Assembly: GCA_965226865.1 (NCBI GenBank)
Contig: CBDDEH010000004.1
Location: forward strand, 1 to 64,000
Direction of reading: 5' to 3'
Source of the DNA: CBDDEH01 sp965226865
GTDB lineage: Bacteria; Chloroflexota; Dehalococcoidia; Lucifugimonadales; JAGWBF01
Length of the DNA stretch: 64,000 nt
Below the pieces are notes generated by a model that was not told the origin of the DNA, did not search any database, and saw only the letters and a program-made list of their open reading frames with translations. The stretch's first letter is position 1. Each line of letters starts with the position of its first letter. The position numbers were made by a program, and so were the translations under genes. Shown piece by piece: positions 51,054 through 59,069 of the stretch.

Positions 51054-52892
51054 CTAGCCATCACCTCCGTCGTCCCCGGCAAAGGTCTGGTGCCGTAAAG
51101 CCTGGGAGCTGAGGTCCGCGTCCAGCAGCATCTCCTCCCGGGGGCTTAGCTGAAGCTCGTATATCTCCTGGTATATCCCACCGCGGCCAGCGAGCTCGCT
51201 GTGGGCGCCCTGCTCCACGACCACCCCGTCTTTCAAGACCAGGATAAGATTCGCTTCCCGGACGGTGCTCAGTCGGTGGGCGATGACGAAGGTGGCGCGA
51301 CCCTTCATCACCTGGGTCATGGCCCTGTGAATCAGTCGCTCCGTCTCGACGTCCACGCTGGAGGTGGAGTCATCCAGGATCAGCACCGGGGGGTCGAGCA
51401 GGATCGTCCGCGCTATGGAGAGGCGCTGCTTCTGGCCTCCCGACAGGGTAACTCCCCGCTCCCCAACCCAGGTGTCGTAGCCGTCTGGGAGGCTCATTAT
51501 GTGGTCATGGAGCTGTGCCACCTTGGCCGCGTGGACGACCTCCTCGAAGCTGGCCTCCTTCCTCCCGTAGGCGATGTTGCCCCGGAGGGTGTCGCCGAAC
51601 AGGTAGACCTCCTGCTGCACGGTCCCAACGTTTCGCCTTAGTGAGGCCAGGGTAAGCTCCCGAATGTCCTTTCCGTCGATGGTGATCCGTCCGTCGGTAA
51701 CGTCGTAAAAGCGGGGAATGAGATTGACGATGGTGCTTTTCCCGCTGCCCGGTGCCCCCAGCAAGGCCACCGCCGTGCCAGGCGATACGGACAGGTTCAC
51801 GCTCTTCAGGGCCGACACCTGACCGTCGTAGGAGAAGGAGACGTTGTGGAATTCCACATGGCCCCGGGACCTGCCGATGTCAGTGGCGCCCGCCATCTCT
51901 CTCACCGGCGATCTGGCGTCCAGTATGTCGAAGATGCGTTGACCGGAGGAGACGGCCCGGGAAAATACGTTAATGATAAAGGCGCTCACCCGGATGGGGA
52001 AGGTGAGCTGGCCCAGGTAGAGGACGAACTTGGTGAGGCCTCCGGCTGTAAGGTCTCCCCTGATGACCTCCCAGCCTCCGTACCACAGGATAAGGCCCAG
52101 GGCTAGTGTGAAGTAGAAGGTCATCCACGCGCTGTTGGTGCCCTGCATCCGCTCCGACAGGAAATGCTCGTGGCGCAGCTCCTGGGCCTTGCGGGCGAAC
52201 TTCTTGCTCTCGTGCTCCTCGGCGGCGAAGGCCTTGACCACGTGGATGCCCGAGAGGTTCTCCTGGAGTATGGTCACCAGCTCCCCCATGATCTCCTGAA
52301 CGTGCATCCACAGCCTGCGCATCCTGCCCACCACCACCGCGGACCGCAACACCATGAAAGGCACGAAGGCGAGGCTGATGAGGGCCAGCTCCCAGTTGAG
52401 GAAGACCAGCAGACACGTTATTGCCGTCACCCTCACCACTATCTCCACCGAGCGGACCAGCCCCATGCTGATGTAACGCCGCACTGCCTCCACGTCGGCG
52501 GTAACCTTGGACATCAGGTTGCCGGTGTGCTCCTTGTCGTGGTAGGCGAAGCTCAGGTGGTGCAGCTTGTCGTAGATGCCGTTTCGCAGGTCGTAGGCCA
52601 CCTTCTGGGAGAGGGAGTCCATGGCGTAGGTGCGTCCGAAGTCGAAGACTCCTCTCATCACGCTGGCGCCGAGGAGGCCTAGGGCCGTTATGACGAGGGC
52701 CATGCGCTCCACATTCCCGAGGGAGAGTATGGCCCCGTCGCCCGATCTGTCGATCAGCTTGTCGATGGCTTCCCCCATCAGCTGGGGGATGAGCATGGAG
52801 AAGGAGATGGCGGCGGCGAGACAGAAGTAGGCGAAGATGAGGCGCCATTGGTAGCGCCAGGCCATGGCGGTTAGTCGTTGCAGTATCCGCAT
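51054..52892 (-). CDS. ABC exporter half-transporter (degenerate-site subunit)
   Basis: 612 residues. Six membrane helices in the first ~320 residues and a nucleotide-binding domain with Walker A LGAPGSGKST near 380, consensus signature LSGGQKQRLSIART near 483 and Walker B VLILDDSTSSVD near 505. The residue after Walker B Asp is Asp rather than Glu, so the site formed by its own Walker motifs and the partner's LSMGQ should be hydrolysis-poor. It is the first gene of the pair and has a good promoter upstream (52993-53021). Confidence 0.92.
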   Translation of the reverse strand: MRILQRLTAMAWRYQWRLIFAYFCLAAAISFSMLIPQLMGEAIDKLIDRSGDGAILSLGNVERMALVITALGLLGASVMRGVFDFGRTYAMDSLSQKVAYDLRNGIYDKLHHLSFAYHDKEHTGNLMSKVTADVEAVRRYISMGLVRSVEIVVRVTAITCLLVFLNWELALISLAFVPFMVLRSAVVVGRMRRLWMHVQEIMGELVTILQENLSGIHVVKAFAAEEHESKKFARKAQELRHEHFLSERMQGTNSAWMTFYFTLALGLILWYGGWEVIRGDLTAGGLTKFVLYLGQLTFPIRVSAFIINVFSRAVSSGQRIFDILDARSPVREMAGATDIGRSRGHVEFHNVSFSYDGQVSALKSVNLSVSPGTAVALLGAPGSGKSTIVNLIPRFYDVTDGRITIDGKDIRELTLASLRRNVGTVQQEVYLFGDTLRGNIAYGRKEASFEEVVHAAKVAQLHDHIMSLPDGYDTWVGERGVTLSGGQKQRLSIARTILLDPPVLILDDSTSSVDVETERLIHRAMTQVMKGRATFVIAHRLSTVREANLILVLKDGVVVEQGAHSELAGRGGIYQEIYELQLSPREEMLLDADLSSQALRHQTFAGDDGGDG

Positions 52893-52992
52893 CTATCTGT
52901 ACACGACCCTATACGGGCGATGAGAAGGGTCACCTCCGGGCCGGGGTGCCGCCCGGTCCATCTGGGGGTAATCCTAGCGACCAAACCGTATC

Positions 52993-53021
52993 ATTATAAT
53001 ACACAGGGCTCCCAAATCCAA
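52993..53021 (-). promoter_or_regulatory. promoter of the ABC exporter operon
   Basis: Minus-strand TTGGAT (53016-53021), a 17-base spacer and a perfect TATAAT (52993-52998). Transcription would start near 52986, about 95 bases before the first ABC gene. Confidence 0.6.
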
Positions 53022-53092
53022 ATTCCCAGGGCGGCAACGGGCGGCAACGAGGTGCCCGTGGAGATGACGGAGCTGAAGAGGGTGGCCTTTTT

Positions 53093-53857
53093 CTAAGGCC
53101 CCCCGTCCTGATGGCCGCTATCCCTGCGAACGTCGGCGCGGCCTCTCCGGAGTCTGTACGTGAAGAGAGCCCCCAGGAAGAAGATGCCCCACCGGAGGCT
53201 TTGCGCCAGCCCCAGCTTGCTGTCGCCCTCCGCCCTTCCGGCGAAGATTATGGGCACCTCCACTATTCGGCGGCCGTGTTTCATGGCTATCAGAGTGGAC
53301 TCCGGCTGGAACTCGAAGTCCCTCCCCCGGCCCTCCTCCACGATCAGCCGGGTACAGTCCCTGCGGTAGACTCTGAAGTTGGTGGTGGCCTCGCGGGGCG
53401 TGCCCAGAAGCCACCGGCAAAGGGAGTTGGCCAGCCCGCTCATGAGGCGTCGCCGCCGGCCCATTCCCACGATTCCGCCTCCCTGAGCGTAACGGCTGGC
53501 CTGGGCCACGTCGGCGCCTCCGGTGAGCGCCTCCAGAAGCCTCGGCACGTCCTGGGGGTCGTGGGAGAGGTCGGCGTCCATCGTCAGCACGTAGTCGCAG
53601 CCGTCCGCCAGAGCCGCGCTCATCCCCTCGCGGATGGCCGATCCCAGCCCCATCTTGGCCGGCCTGGTCAGCAGAGAGATGTTGCCGTACAGGGAAGCCA
53701 GCCCTGCTGCCACGTCGGAGGTGCCGTCCGGGCTACTGTCGTCCACCACGAATATGCGCAGCCCCAGGGGTAATGTGAGTCCTTCCAGACGCTCCACGAG
53801 CTGACGCAGGTTAGCGGCCTCGTTGTAAGTGGCCAGCACTATCCCCAGTTTCTCCAC
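53093..53857 (-). CDS. dolichol/polyprenol-phosphate mannose synthase-like glycosyltransferase
   Basis: 254 residues, family GT2. GIVLATYNEAANLRQLVERL, IFVVDDSSPDGTSDVAA, VLTMDADLSHDPQDVPRLL (DxD-type metal site) and ATTNFRVYRRDCTRLIVEEG followed by EVPIIFAGRAEGDSKL match bacterial DPM1-like enzymes. They transfer mannose or glucose from a nucleotide sugar to a polyprenol phosphate at the membrane. No C-terminal membrane helices are present beyond a hydrophobic segment near 225, as in the DPM1 type lacking GtrA. GTG start; the C-terminus is basic. Confidence 0.9.
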   Translation of the reverse strand: MEKLGIVLATYNEAANLRQLVERLEGLTLPLGLRIFVVDDSSPDGTSDVAAGLASLYGNISLLTRPAKMGLGSAIREGMSAALADGCDYVLTMDADLSHDPQDVPRLLEALTGGADVAQASRYAQGGGIVGMGRRRRLMSGLANSLCRWLLGTPREATTNFRVYRRDCTRLIVEEGRGRDFEFQPESTLIAMKHGRRIVEVPIIFAGRAEGDSKLGLAQSLRWGIFFLGALFTYRLRRGRADVRRDSGHQDGGP

Positions 53858-53947
53858 CCTCTTATTCTACTAGACGGCGGCAATGGGGTGGCGGAGGACC
53901 GGGCGCCGAGACCGGCGCGCCGGTGGTCTATTGGAGGGGTGCCAGCG

Positions 53948-54451
53948 CTAAGTGGGATACCGCCACACGGGGCCCTGGGGAGCCTCGGAGGAGAGGATGA
54001 ACTGGGGGAGGGTGAGCCCGCTATCCAAGTGCATGAACACGACCTCCACCCGCTTGCCAATGGCCACTTCCTCCTCTTTTTCGGGGGCCATGCTCCCGTC
54101 AAGGAGGTTTGAGATGATCCGGAGCCCGTCGTCGGCCGTTGGCTGCCCCCTCTGCTCGTCCAGCTCCACCAGCACGATTGGGAAGGGTGCCCACTCTCGG
54201 TACCCGCGAAGGACCGTATGAGCGACGATCTGGTAGCTGTAGATACTTCCCTTGCCCGTAACCTGCTGCCACTCCCAGCGCTGGGAGGAGCACCAGGGGC
54301 AACCGGGCCCCGGCTCGGCGCGCAGCAGGCCGCAGTCCAGGCACTTGCGTACCACCAGCCGGCCCTCGTGGGCCGCCTCGAAATACCCCTTGTACTCACT
54401 GTCGTTGTCCGGGATGAGGATCTGCTGTCCCCGGTACTCGTACATGGCCAT
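53948..54451 (-). CDS. DUF35 zinc-ribbon/OB-fold protein, thiolase partner
   Basis: 167 residues. The N-terminal helix and rubredoxin-like zinc ribbon (KCLDCGLLRAEPGPGCPWCS) are followed by an OB fold (GKGSIYSYQIVAHTV, FPIVLVELDEQ, IGKRVEVVF). DUF35 proteins form complexes with thiolase-like enzymes, for example with Ltp2 in steroid side-chain cleavage and with acetoacetyl-CoA thiolase in archaea. AGGAGATGAGCCG precedes the ATG. It starts four bases after the thiolase stop. Confidence 0.88.
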   Translation of the reverse strand: MAMYEYRGQQILIPDNDSEYKGYFEAAHEGRLVVRKCLDCGLLRAEPGPGCPWCSSQRWEWQQVTGKGSIYSYQIVAHTVLRGYREWAPFPIVLVELDEQRGQPTADDGLRIISNLLDGSMAPEKEEEVAIGKRVEVVFMHLDSGLTLPQFILSSEAPQGPVWRYPT

Positions 54452-54455
54452 CGGC

Positions 54456-55703
54456 TCATCTCCTGAGGATGAGGGCGCTCCCTGTGGCGGGGTTGCCCCA
54501 TCCCATGTTGAGGCTGATCTCCGCGTCCCTGACCTGGCGACAGCGCCCCTCGGAGTAATCGTAGGTGTGTACCCCCTCCCTCCAACCGGGGCAGAAGTCG
54601 TCCACCGTTCCTCGGAGCTGCCGCACGTTCTCGATGACCAGGCTCATCCCGTGGGTGTACCCCTCGCACAGGAGGCCTCCGCTGGTGTTGTTGGGCCGTT
54701 TGCCCCCGGGGTAGGTGATGCCGCTGGACACGTAGTCCTTGCCCTCCCCCTTTTTGCAAAAGCCGTAGTCCTCTATCTGAAGGAGCGCCGTGTAGGTGAA
54801 AGCGTCGTAGCAGCCGGTGACGTCGATGTCGTCGGGGGTAAGCCCCGCCATCTGGAACAGCCTGGGGGCGATGTAGTGGCCGGCCACCATGCTCATGGGG
54901 CCGTGCTGGTACTGGAAGTCCCCGCCCGGCTTGGTCCCTCTCCCCTGGACCGCCCGGACGTATACCGGCTTATGCTTGAGGTCCCCTGCCCGCTCCGCGG
55001 AGGTAACGATGATGCAGGTGGCGTTGTCGGTCTCCAGGCAGCAGTCCAGGAGGTGGGCGCAGGGTCGCACGATCCAGCGGGAGCTTAGGACGTCCTCCAC
55101 CGTGACCCGGTGTTTCATGAGGGCCTTGGGGTTGTTGCTGGCGTGGTGGCTCTGGGAAACCTTGATGTGGGCCAGGTGTTCATTCTTCACCCCGTACTCC
55201 ATCATGTGGCGGGTGAAGGCAAAGGCGAACCGCTGCACGGGGCTCACGATGCCGTAGGGCCGCCACATCACGTCCAGGCCCGCCACTGGGGTGGCCGCCC
55301 GCGCCCCGGTGCTGCCCATGCGGAAGTGGGAGTAGCCGTTCATCGAGCGGTAGATGGCAATAGTGTCGCACATCCCCGCCTCGATGGCCCCCGAGGCGAG
55401 CCCCACCAGGGCCTCGGTGCTGGAGCCGCCCCCGGTAGTGTCCATGTAGAAGTTGGGCCGGATGCCCAGGTCCCACATCACCGACGTCGAGGGGGTGGAG
55501 TCCCCGCTGTGGTAGCTCATCAGGCCGTCGACATCCTTGGGCTTGAGGCGGGCGTCTTCTATGGCCCTATTTATGGCCTCCACCGCCATGGGCCGCGTGC
55601 TTCGCCCCGATCCCTTGCTGTACTCCGTTTCCCCCACACCCACGATGCAGTACTTGTCCCTGAGATTGCTGGTCAACTCAAACTCCTCCTCCCCCACGGC
55701 CAT
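54456..55703 (-). CDS. thiolase-like protein (Ltp2/SCP-x type), Cys-less
   Basis: 415 residues of the thiolase fold. GVGETEYSKGSGRSTRPMAV, DTTGGGSSTEALVGLASGAI, SQSHHASNNPKALM and GCYDAFTYTALLQIEDYGF are typical of the lipid-transfer/SCP-x branch. The nucleophilic Cys of true thiolases is absent from the GGGSST position, as in Ltp2-type retro-aldolases. The paired DUF35 gene supports an acyl-CoA side-chain aldolase role. ATG 55703 is used; a TTG at 55676 has a stronger ribosome site (GGGGAGGAGG) and may be the real start. Confidence 0.85.
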   Translation of the reverse strand: MAVGEEEFELTSNLRDKYCIVGVGETEYSKGSGRSTRPMAVEAINRAIEDARLKPKDVDGLMSYHSGDSTPSTSVMWDLGIRPNFYMDTTGGGSSTEALVGLASGAIEAGMCDTIAIYRSMNGYSHFRMGSTGARAATPVAGLDVMWRPYGIVSPVQRFAFAFTRHMMEYGVKNEHLAHIKVSQSHHASNNPKALMKHRVTVEDVLSSRWIVRPCAHLLDCCLETDNATCIIVTSAERAGDLKHKPVYVRAVQGRGTKPGGDFQYQHGPMSMVAGHYIAPRLFQMAGLTPDDIDVTGCYDAFTYTALLQIEDYGFCKKGEGKDYVSSGITYPGGKRPNNTSGGLLCEGYTHGMSLVIENVRQLRGTVDDFCPGWREGVHTYDYSEGRCRQVRDAEISLNMGWGNPATGSALILRR

Positions 55704-55779
55704 GGCTGCCGGTGCGCCGGTTTACCGAGCGTCCCGTACACCTGGGAACATTATAAAGAAAAGTAATTATCCCGTAGCG

Positions 55780-56025
55780 TCAAGTAGCACTGCGGGCTTT
55801 GTCACAGTGCGGCACCCGTTTCGTATCTAGCCAGACAACATAGCAGGGAAGTCCGCGTCCCGCCAAAGGACCTTCAACTTTCGTGATGGTGTCTAAGTCA
55901 ATAGTACCACCCACGTTCGGCGGCTCCCATCGGGTACCTTCCCCCGCTTTATCAGTGTGAACGCCCATTCGCAGACCGCAGTGCTGACAGTAGGTAACTA
56001 TCTGGGCAACTGGTCGGTCAGCCAT
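55780..56025 (-). CDS. small Cys-containing hypothetical protein downstream of PIN gene
   Basis: 81 residues with YCQHCGLRMGVHTDK near the N-terminus and further Cys at LPCYVV and PHCDK. The first Cys pair could be half of a zinc site. No family recognised. GGAGATACTA precedes the ATG, and it lies 13 bases after the PIN-domain stop, so it was probably the third gene of that toxin-antitoxin-like operon. Confidence 0.5.
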   Translation of the reverse strand: MADRPVAQIVTYCQHCGLRMGVHTDKAGEGTRWEPPNVGGTIDLDTITKVEGPLAGRGLPCYVVWLDTKRVPHCDKARSAT

Positions 56026-56038
56026 TAGTATCTCCGTT

Positions 56039-56482
56039 TCACGTCATTTGAATCTGGGTGCCCAGAGGTATGGTTGGTGGCCTAATTACCAACGGCGGGT
56101 TGCTGATCTGCCCATCATAGCGCAAGAGGTCCTTGGTTCTACGTCTCCCATGTTCATGCGATCCATCCAAGGTCAAGAGCGCATCAACCCTTTCTGAGAG
56201 AGCCGTCGCAACATGCACCGCATCCGCTGGAGTTAGCCCATGCTCCGCCCCTATGGTGCTTGCCACATCAGCCAATCTGGGCGTCAATGTCACAACACGG
56301 ACATACGAGCGGTTCCTGTAGAAAATGTCACGGATGATTCGATAGCGAGCTTCATCATACACGGGACGTCTCTGAAGCTCAGCCTGTACCATTGTTGAGA
56401 CCACAATCAACCTATCAGTGGATTGTGCACTTCTAATCAAAGCGTCAACCGCTTCGACAGCTGGCTGTTCATCGGCGCTATC
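56039..56482 (-). pseudogene. PIN-domain toxin, C-terminal fragment split off by IS3
   Basis: The fragment encodes SADEQPAVEAVDALIRSAQS through EYR-like helices to the stop at 56039. VSTMVQAELQRRP has the Glu and GLTPADAVHVATALSERVDA the Asp pair of VapC-type PIN nucleases, and LLTLDG ends the fold. It lacks the first strand with the leading catalytic Asp, which lies at 57806-57856 beyond the IS3 element. The short leader MGSTLD is derived from the IS end. Removing the IS and one ATC duplication restores an in-frame gene of about 163 residues. Confidence 0.85.
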
Positions 56483-56499
56483 TAAGGTGGACCCCATTA

Positions 56500-57435
56500 T
56501 TAAGACAGCACGAGGGCTAAATTAAGAGAGTCTCCCACCCCTGCGCTAGGTTTCACCAAGCCCGATGGCAGCCCTGCTTCTTCAGCTGCTGCTCCCCTTT
56601 CTTCCTGGCCATGTTGGTACACCTCTGCTGGGGTCCGGTAGCCCAAAGCCTGGTGAGGCCTCTGCCGGTTGTAGAACTCCAGGTAGGCATTGATCCCAGT
56701 TCGGGCCTCGGCGACGGTCTGGTAAGCTTTCAGATACACCTCCTCGTACTTGATGCTCCGCCACAGCCGCTCCACGAAGATGTTGTCCAGGTACCTACCC
56801 TTACCATCCATGCTGACCTGGACCCTCTGCTCCTGCAACGTCTGGGTAAAGGCCTCACTGGTGAACTGACTCCCCTGGTCGGTGTTGAATATCTCCGGTC
56901 GTCCCTTACCCAGGGCTTCCTCCAACGCCGCCACGCAGAAGCTGGTGTCCATGGTGTTGGAGAGCTTCCAGGCCAGCACGTGCCGGCTGTGCCAGTCCAT
57001 GATGGCCACCAGGTACAGGAAACCCTTCGCCATGGGGATGTAGGTGATGTCCGCGGCCCAGACCTGGTCGACCCGATTAACCTCCACTCCCTTCAGCAAA
57101 TAGGGAAAGATCCGGTGTCCCGGCGCTGGTTTGCTGGTGTTGGGACGCCGGTAGATGGCTTCCAGACCCATCAACCGCATCAGCCTTCGAACCCTTTTTC
57201 GGCTCACCAGATAGCCCTGTTGCAGCAGCCAGGCCTTCATCTTCCTGGAGCCGTAGAAGGGGGTCTTCAAATACTGACGGTCCATCAGGGCCATCAACTC
57301 CAGGTCTTCTGCCCTGGTCGGTACCGACCGGTAGTACACCGAGGCCCGGCTGACGTCCAGCAGGATACATTGACGCACCAAAGACAGCTGCTGGTGGTCT
57401 CGGTCTATCATGGCTCGCCGTATGCTGCGACTCAT
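56500..57435 (-). CDS. IS3-family transposase orfB
   Basis: 311 residues. N-terminal helical region (HTH_21), then the rve-type catalytic core: VWAADITYIPMAKGFLYLV (Asp 1), IFNTDQGSQFTSEAFTQTL (Asp 2) and FVERLWRSIKYEEVYLKAY (Glu). C-terminal YNRQRPHQALGYRTPAEVY is typical. The start overlaps the end of orfA by four bases (ATGA). It appears intact and is probably functional, by itself or as a fused OrfAB product. Confidence 0.95.
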   Translation of the reverse strand: MSRSIRRAMIDRDHQQLSLVRQCILLDVSRASVYYRSVPTRAEDLELMALMDRQYLKTPFYGSRKMKAWLLQQGYLVSRKRVRRLMRLMGLEAIYRRPNTSKPAPGHRIFPYLLKGVEVNRVDQVWAADITYIPMAKGFLYLVAIMDWHSRHVLAWKLSNTMDTSFCVAALEEALGKGRPEIFNTDQGSQFTSEAFTQTLQEQRVQVSMDGKGRYLDNIFVERLWRSIKYEEVYLKAYQTVAEARTGINAYLEFYNRQRPHQALGYRTPAEVYQHGQEERGAAAEEAGLPSGLVKPSAGVGDSLNLALVLS

Positions 57436-57716
57436 AGACCGGACCTTTCCGACAAAAAATCGCGTTCCGCCTTCAGCTGGCCGATGTGCCGGTAGAGGTG
57501 GTTAATCTGAGCTTCCTTGGCTTTCTCCTGGGATTTCTGATTGGTGGCAAATAGCTCCGGGGCTCCTTCCACCAGGGCCCTTTTCCAGGCGTGAATCTGA
57601 CTGGGATGGACCTCAAATCGGCTGGCCAGCTGGGCGATGGTCTCTTCCCCCGCAAGGGCGGCCAGGGCCACCTTGGCCTTGAACGCCGGACTGTGCTTAT
57701 TCCTCGTCTGCTTCAT
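57432..57716 (-). CDS. IS3-family transposase orfA
   Basis: About 94 residues from ATG 57716. NKHSPAFKAKVALAALAGEE, TIAQLASRFEVHPSQIHAWK form the HTH_8/transposase_8 DNA-binding domain. The C-terminal LYRHIGQLKAERDFLSER is the leucine-zipper-like end. It supplies terminal-repeat binding for OrfB. Confidence 0.95.
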   Translation of the reverse strand: MKQTRNKHSPAFKAKVALAALAGEETIAQLASRFEVHPSQIHAWKRALVEGAPELFATNQKSQEKAKEAQINHLYRHIGQLKAERDFLSERSGL

Positions 57717-57805
57717 GTCCTGCTCCTTCACGTCGGTTAGTTGCCGGTTATTTTAGGAGCTGGACTCTCTCTTAGCCAGTTGTCTAGTTTTTGGGTACCA
57801 CCTCA

Positions 57806-57856
57806 ATCTTTGAGATAGGCGATGAACAAGCAAGTATCCCAATACTCGCTACTCAT
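57806..57856 (-). pseudogene. PIN-domain toxin, N-terminal fragment
   Basis: ATG 57856 overlaps the stop of the upstream gene and opens MSSEYWDTCLFIAYLKD before the IS3 end at 57805. YWDTCLFIAYLKD is the first strand of a PIN domain, with its catalytic Asp. It joins in frame to the fragment at 56039-56482 when the element is removed. Confidence 0.85.
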
Positions 57857-58634
57857 CCTCGACTTCACGCATCTGGCGAACATACTCGTAGGAGGACAAA
57901 CCGCCTGTGATTCCAGGCATTGTTCCCCTATAAGCAGTGATGTCCGCCTGTTCAGGGTCAGGGACTGGTTCCAGCGACGTCGGATTGGTCAATGTCATAG
58001 GTATTCCGTCGCTTCGATAGCGAACAAACCCCTCAGCTACTACTCGACGCCCAAGGTAGTTTTTCACGTGCTCAAGGAAGCCATCAGGAAACAGACACCG
58101 CACCCTATGCTCAGTCACATGCTCAAAGATGACGAAATAGGGAACTCGTCTCACGGAAATGACATCGAGTTTGCCATCTATAGAAGACCACGCCGCATAC
58201 TGTTCACGGGACCCTTCCCTTTCGGCTCGGGGCTGTGGCTCGATATAGAGGGTGTCGTGACCTTCAGCCTCAAGCCGAGCAGCTGCCGTTCGCTTCACCC
58301 TAGTTACGATACGTTTGATGATTTGCTGAGCTTCACTGACCAGAGCGGGGGGCCACTCGTTCCCTTGTTGGTCTCCAACCCTGAAGCCTTCGTAGGTATC
58401 AGAGACAATATCCTGCATTTCCTCTGCAGAGACACCATTGACCAATGCCGTGATCTGAATATGGTCTGTATCCACAGACCATTGAGCATGGGGCCGTTCC
58501 CCGCTCCGACTTTCCTCGATTATGCGGAGAAGGGTGCGGAGATCATTGGCAGTGTGGGTGAAGAACTCTAGTGGCAACCCAAGGCGTTCCAGCTGAAGCC
58601 GGAGACTGAACCTCTCTTGCCCAGTAGCCATCAT
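57849..58634 (-). CDS. antitoxin-like protein upstream of the PIN gene
   Basis: 261 residues of a family often found directly before PIN-domain genes. The middle region DGKLDVISVRRVPYFVIFEH, VRCLFPDGFLEHVKNYLGRR, VVAEGFVRYRSDGIP and the end ITGGLSSYEYVRQMREVEDE are characteristic. I infer an antitoxin or regulatory partner role from the position, with the PIN start overlapping the stop; no DNA-binding domain is obvious. GGGAGAC precedes the ATG at 58634. It appears intact although its partner is disrupted. Confidence 0.7.
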   Translation of the reverse strand: MMATGQERFSLRLQLERLGLPLEFFTHTANDLRTLLRIIEESRSGERPHAQWSVDTDHIQITALVNGVSAEEMQDIVSDTYEGFRVGDQQGNEWPPALVSEAQQIIKRIVTRVKRTAAARLEAEGHDTLYIEPQPRAEREGSREQYAAWSSIDGKLDVISVRRVPYFVIFEHVTEHRVRCLFPDGFLEHVKNYLGRRVVAEGFVRYRSDGIPMTLTNPTSLEPVPDPEQADITAYRGTMPGITGGLSSYEYVRQMREVEDE

Positions 58635-59069
58635 TGTCTCCCTGCAACCCCCTAGAGGGGGAGCGGAAACTCCTCCGCGGGTGCTACGCTAGATTCTCAG
58701 ATGCCATCTAGCAAGTCACCCCGATCAAGGAAGAGCGGTAGCAGGAAGAGGCAAGCCAAGTCAACGGTGTTATCACCACCACTGACAAAGGCGAAGTTGG
58801 AACAATTCCTCTGTACTACTACCCGCCCTGTCTCACAACCTGAGCAGGAAAAGCCTGAAACATAGGCTCTCGGCGATTATACCTGAAGGCGTACTCATCA
58901 AGCTACTTGGCGCTGACAGCAGACCTTGCTGGCGTGATGGATGCGCTTGTGTGATACCCCATCCGGCTGAGCCGATTATACGCCGGAAGCTCGTCGGTGT
59001 ATACGATGCTCCGGTCCGGCACATTCTCTTTCAGTACGGGCAACCGTGGGCCGGTCCGCGTGGTGGGGC
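58635..59069. other. intergenic region with transposase remnant
   Basis: The right part holds the IS1595-type remnant described separately. A plus-strand ATG at 58701 opens a 54-codon basic, Ser-rich frame (MPSSKSPRSRKSGSRKRQAK) that overlaps the remnant; it has no ribosome site and is probably chance. Confidence 0.5.
58819..59046 (-). pseudogene. IS1595-family (ISXO2-like) transposase remnant
   Basis: The segment reads PVLKENVPDRSIVYTDELPA then YNRLSRMGY, shifts frame near 58950 (HKRIHHASKV), and resumes as EYAFRYNRREPMFQAF before a TAG at 58819. The VYTDE and EYAFRYNRR motifs are typical of the catalytic end of IS1595/ISXO2 transposases. N-terminal part missing, at least one frameshift and a stop. 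Confidence 0.7.

Larger units (their letters stand above)
56483..57805 (-). mobile_element. IS3-family element inserted in the PIN gene
   Basis: 1323 bases. Left end TAAGGTGGACCCC (56483-56495) and right end, read inward, TGAGGTGGTACCC (57793-57805), match the TGnnG..ACCC-type ends of IS150/IS3 relatives. The 3-bp target duplication ATC flanks it (56480-56482 and 57806-57808). It contains intact orfA and orfB and disrupts a PIN-domain gene. Confidence 0.92.

Noticed and set aside
58701..58865. 54-codon plus-strand basic frame
   Set aside because: No ribosome site, low complexity, and overlap with a transposase remnant on the other strand.
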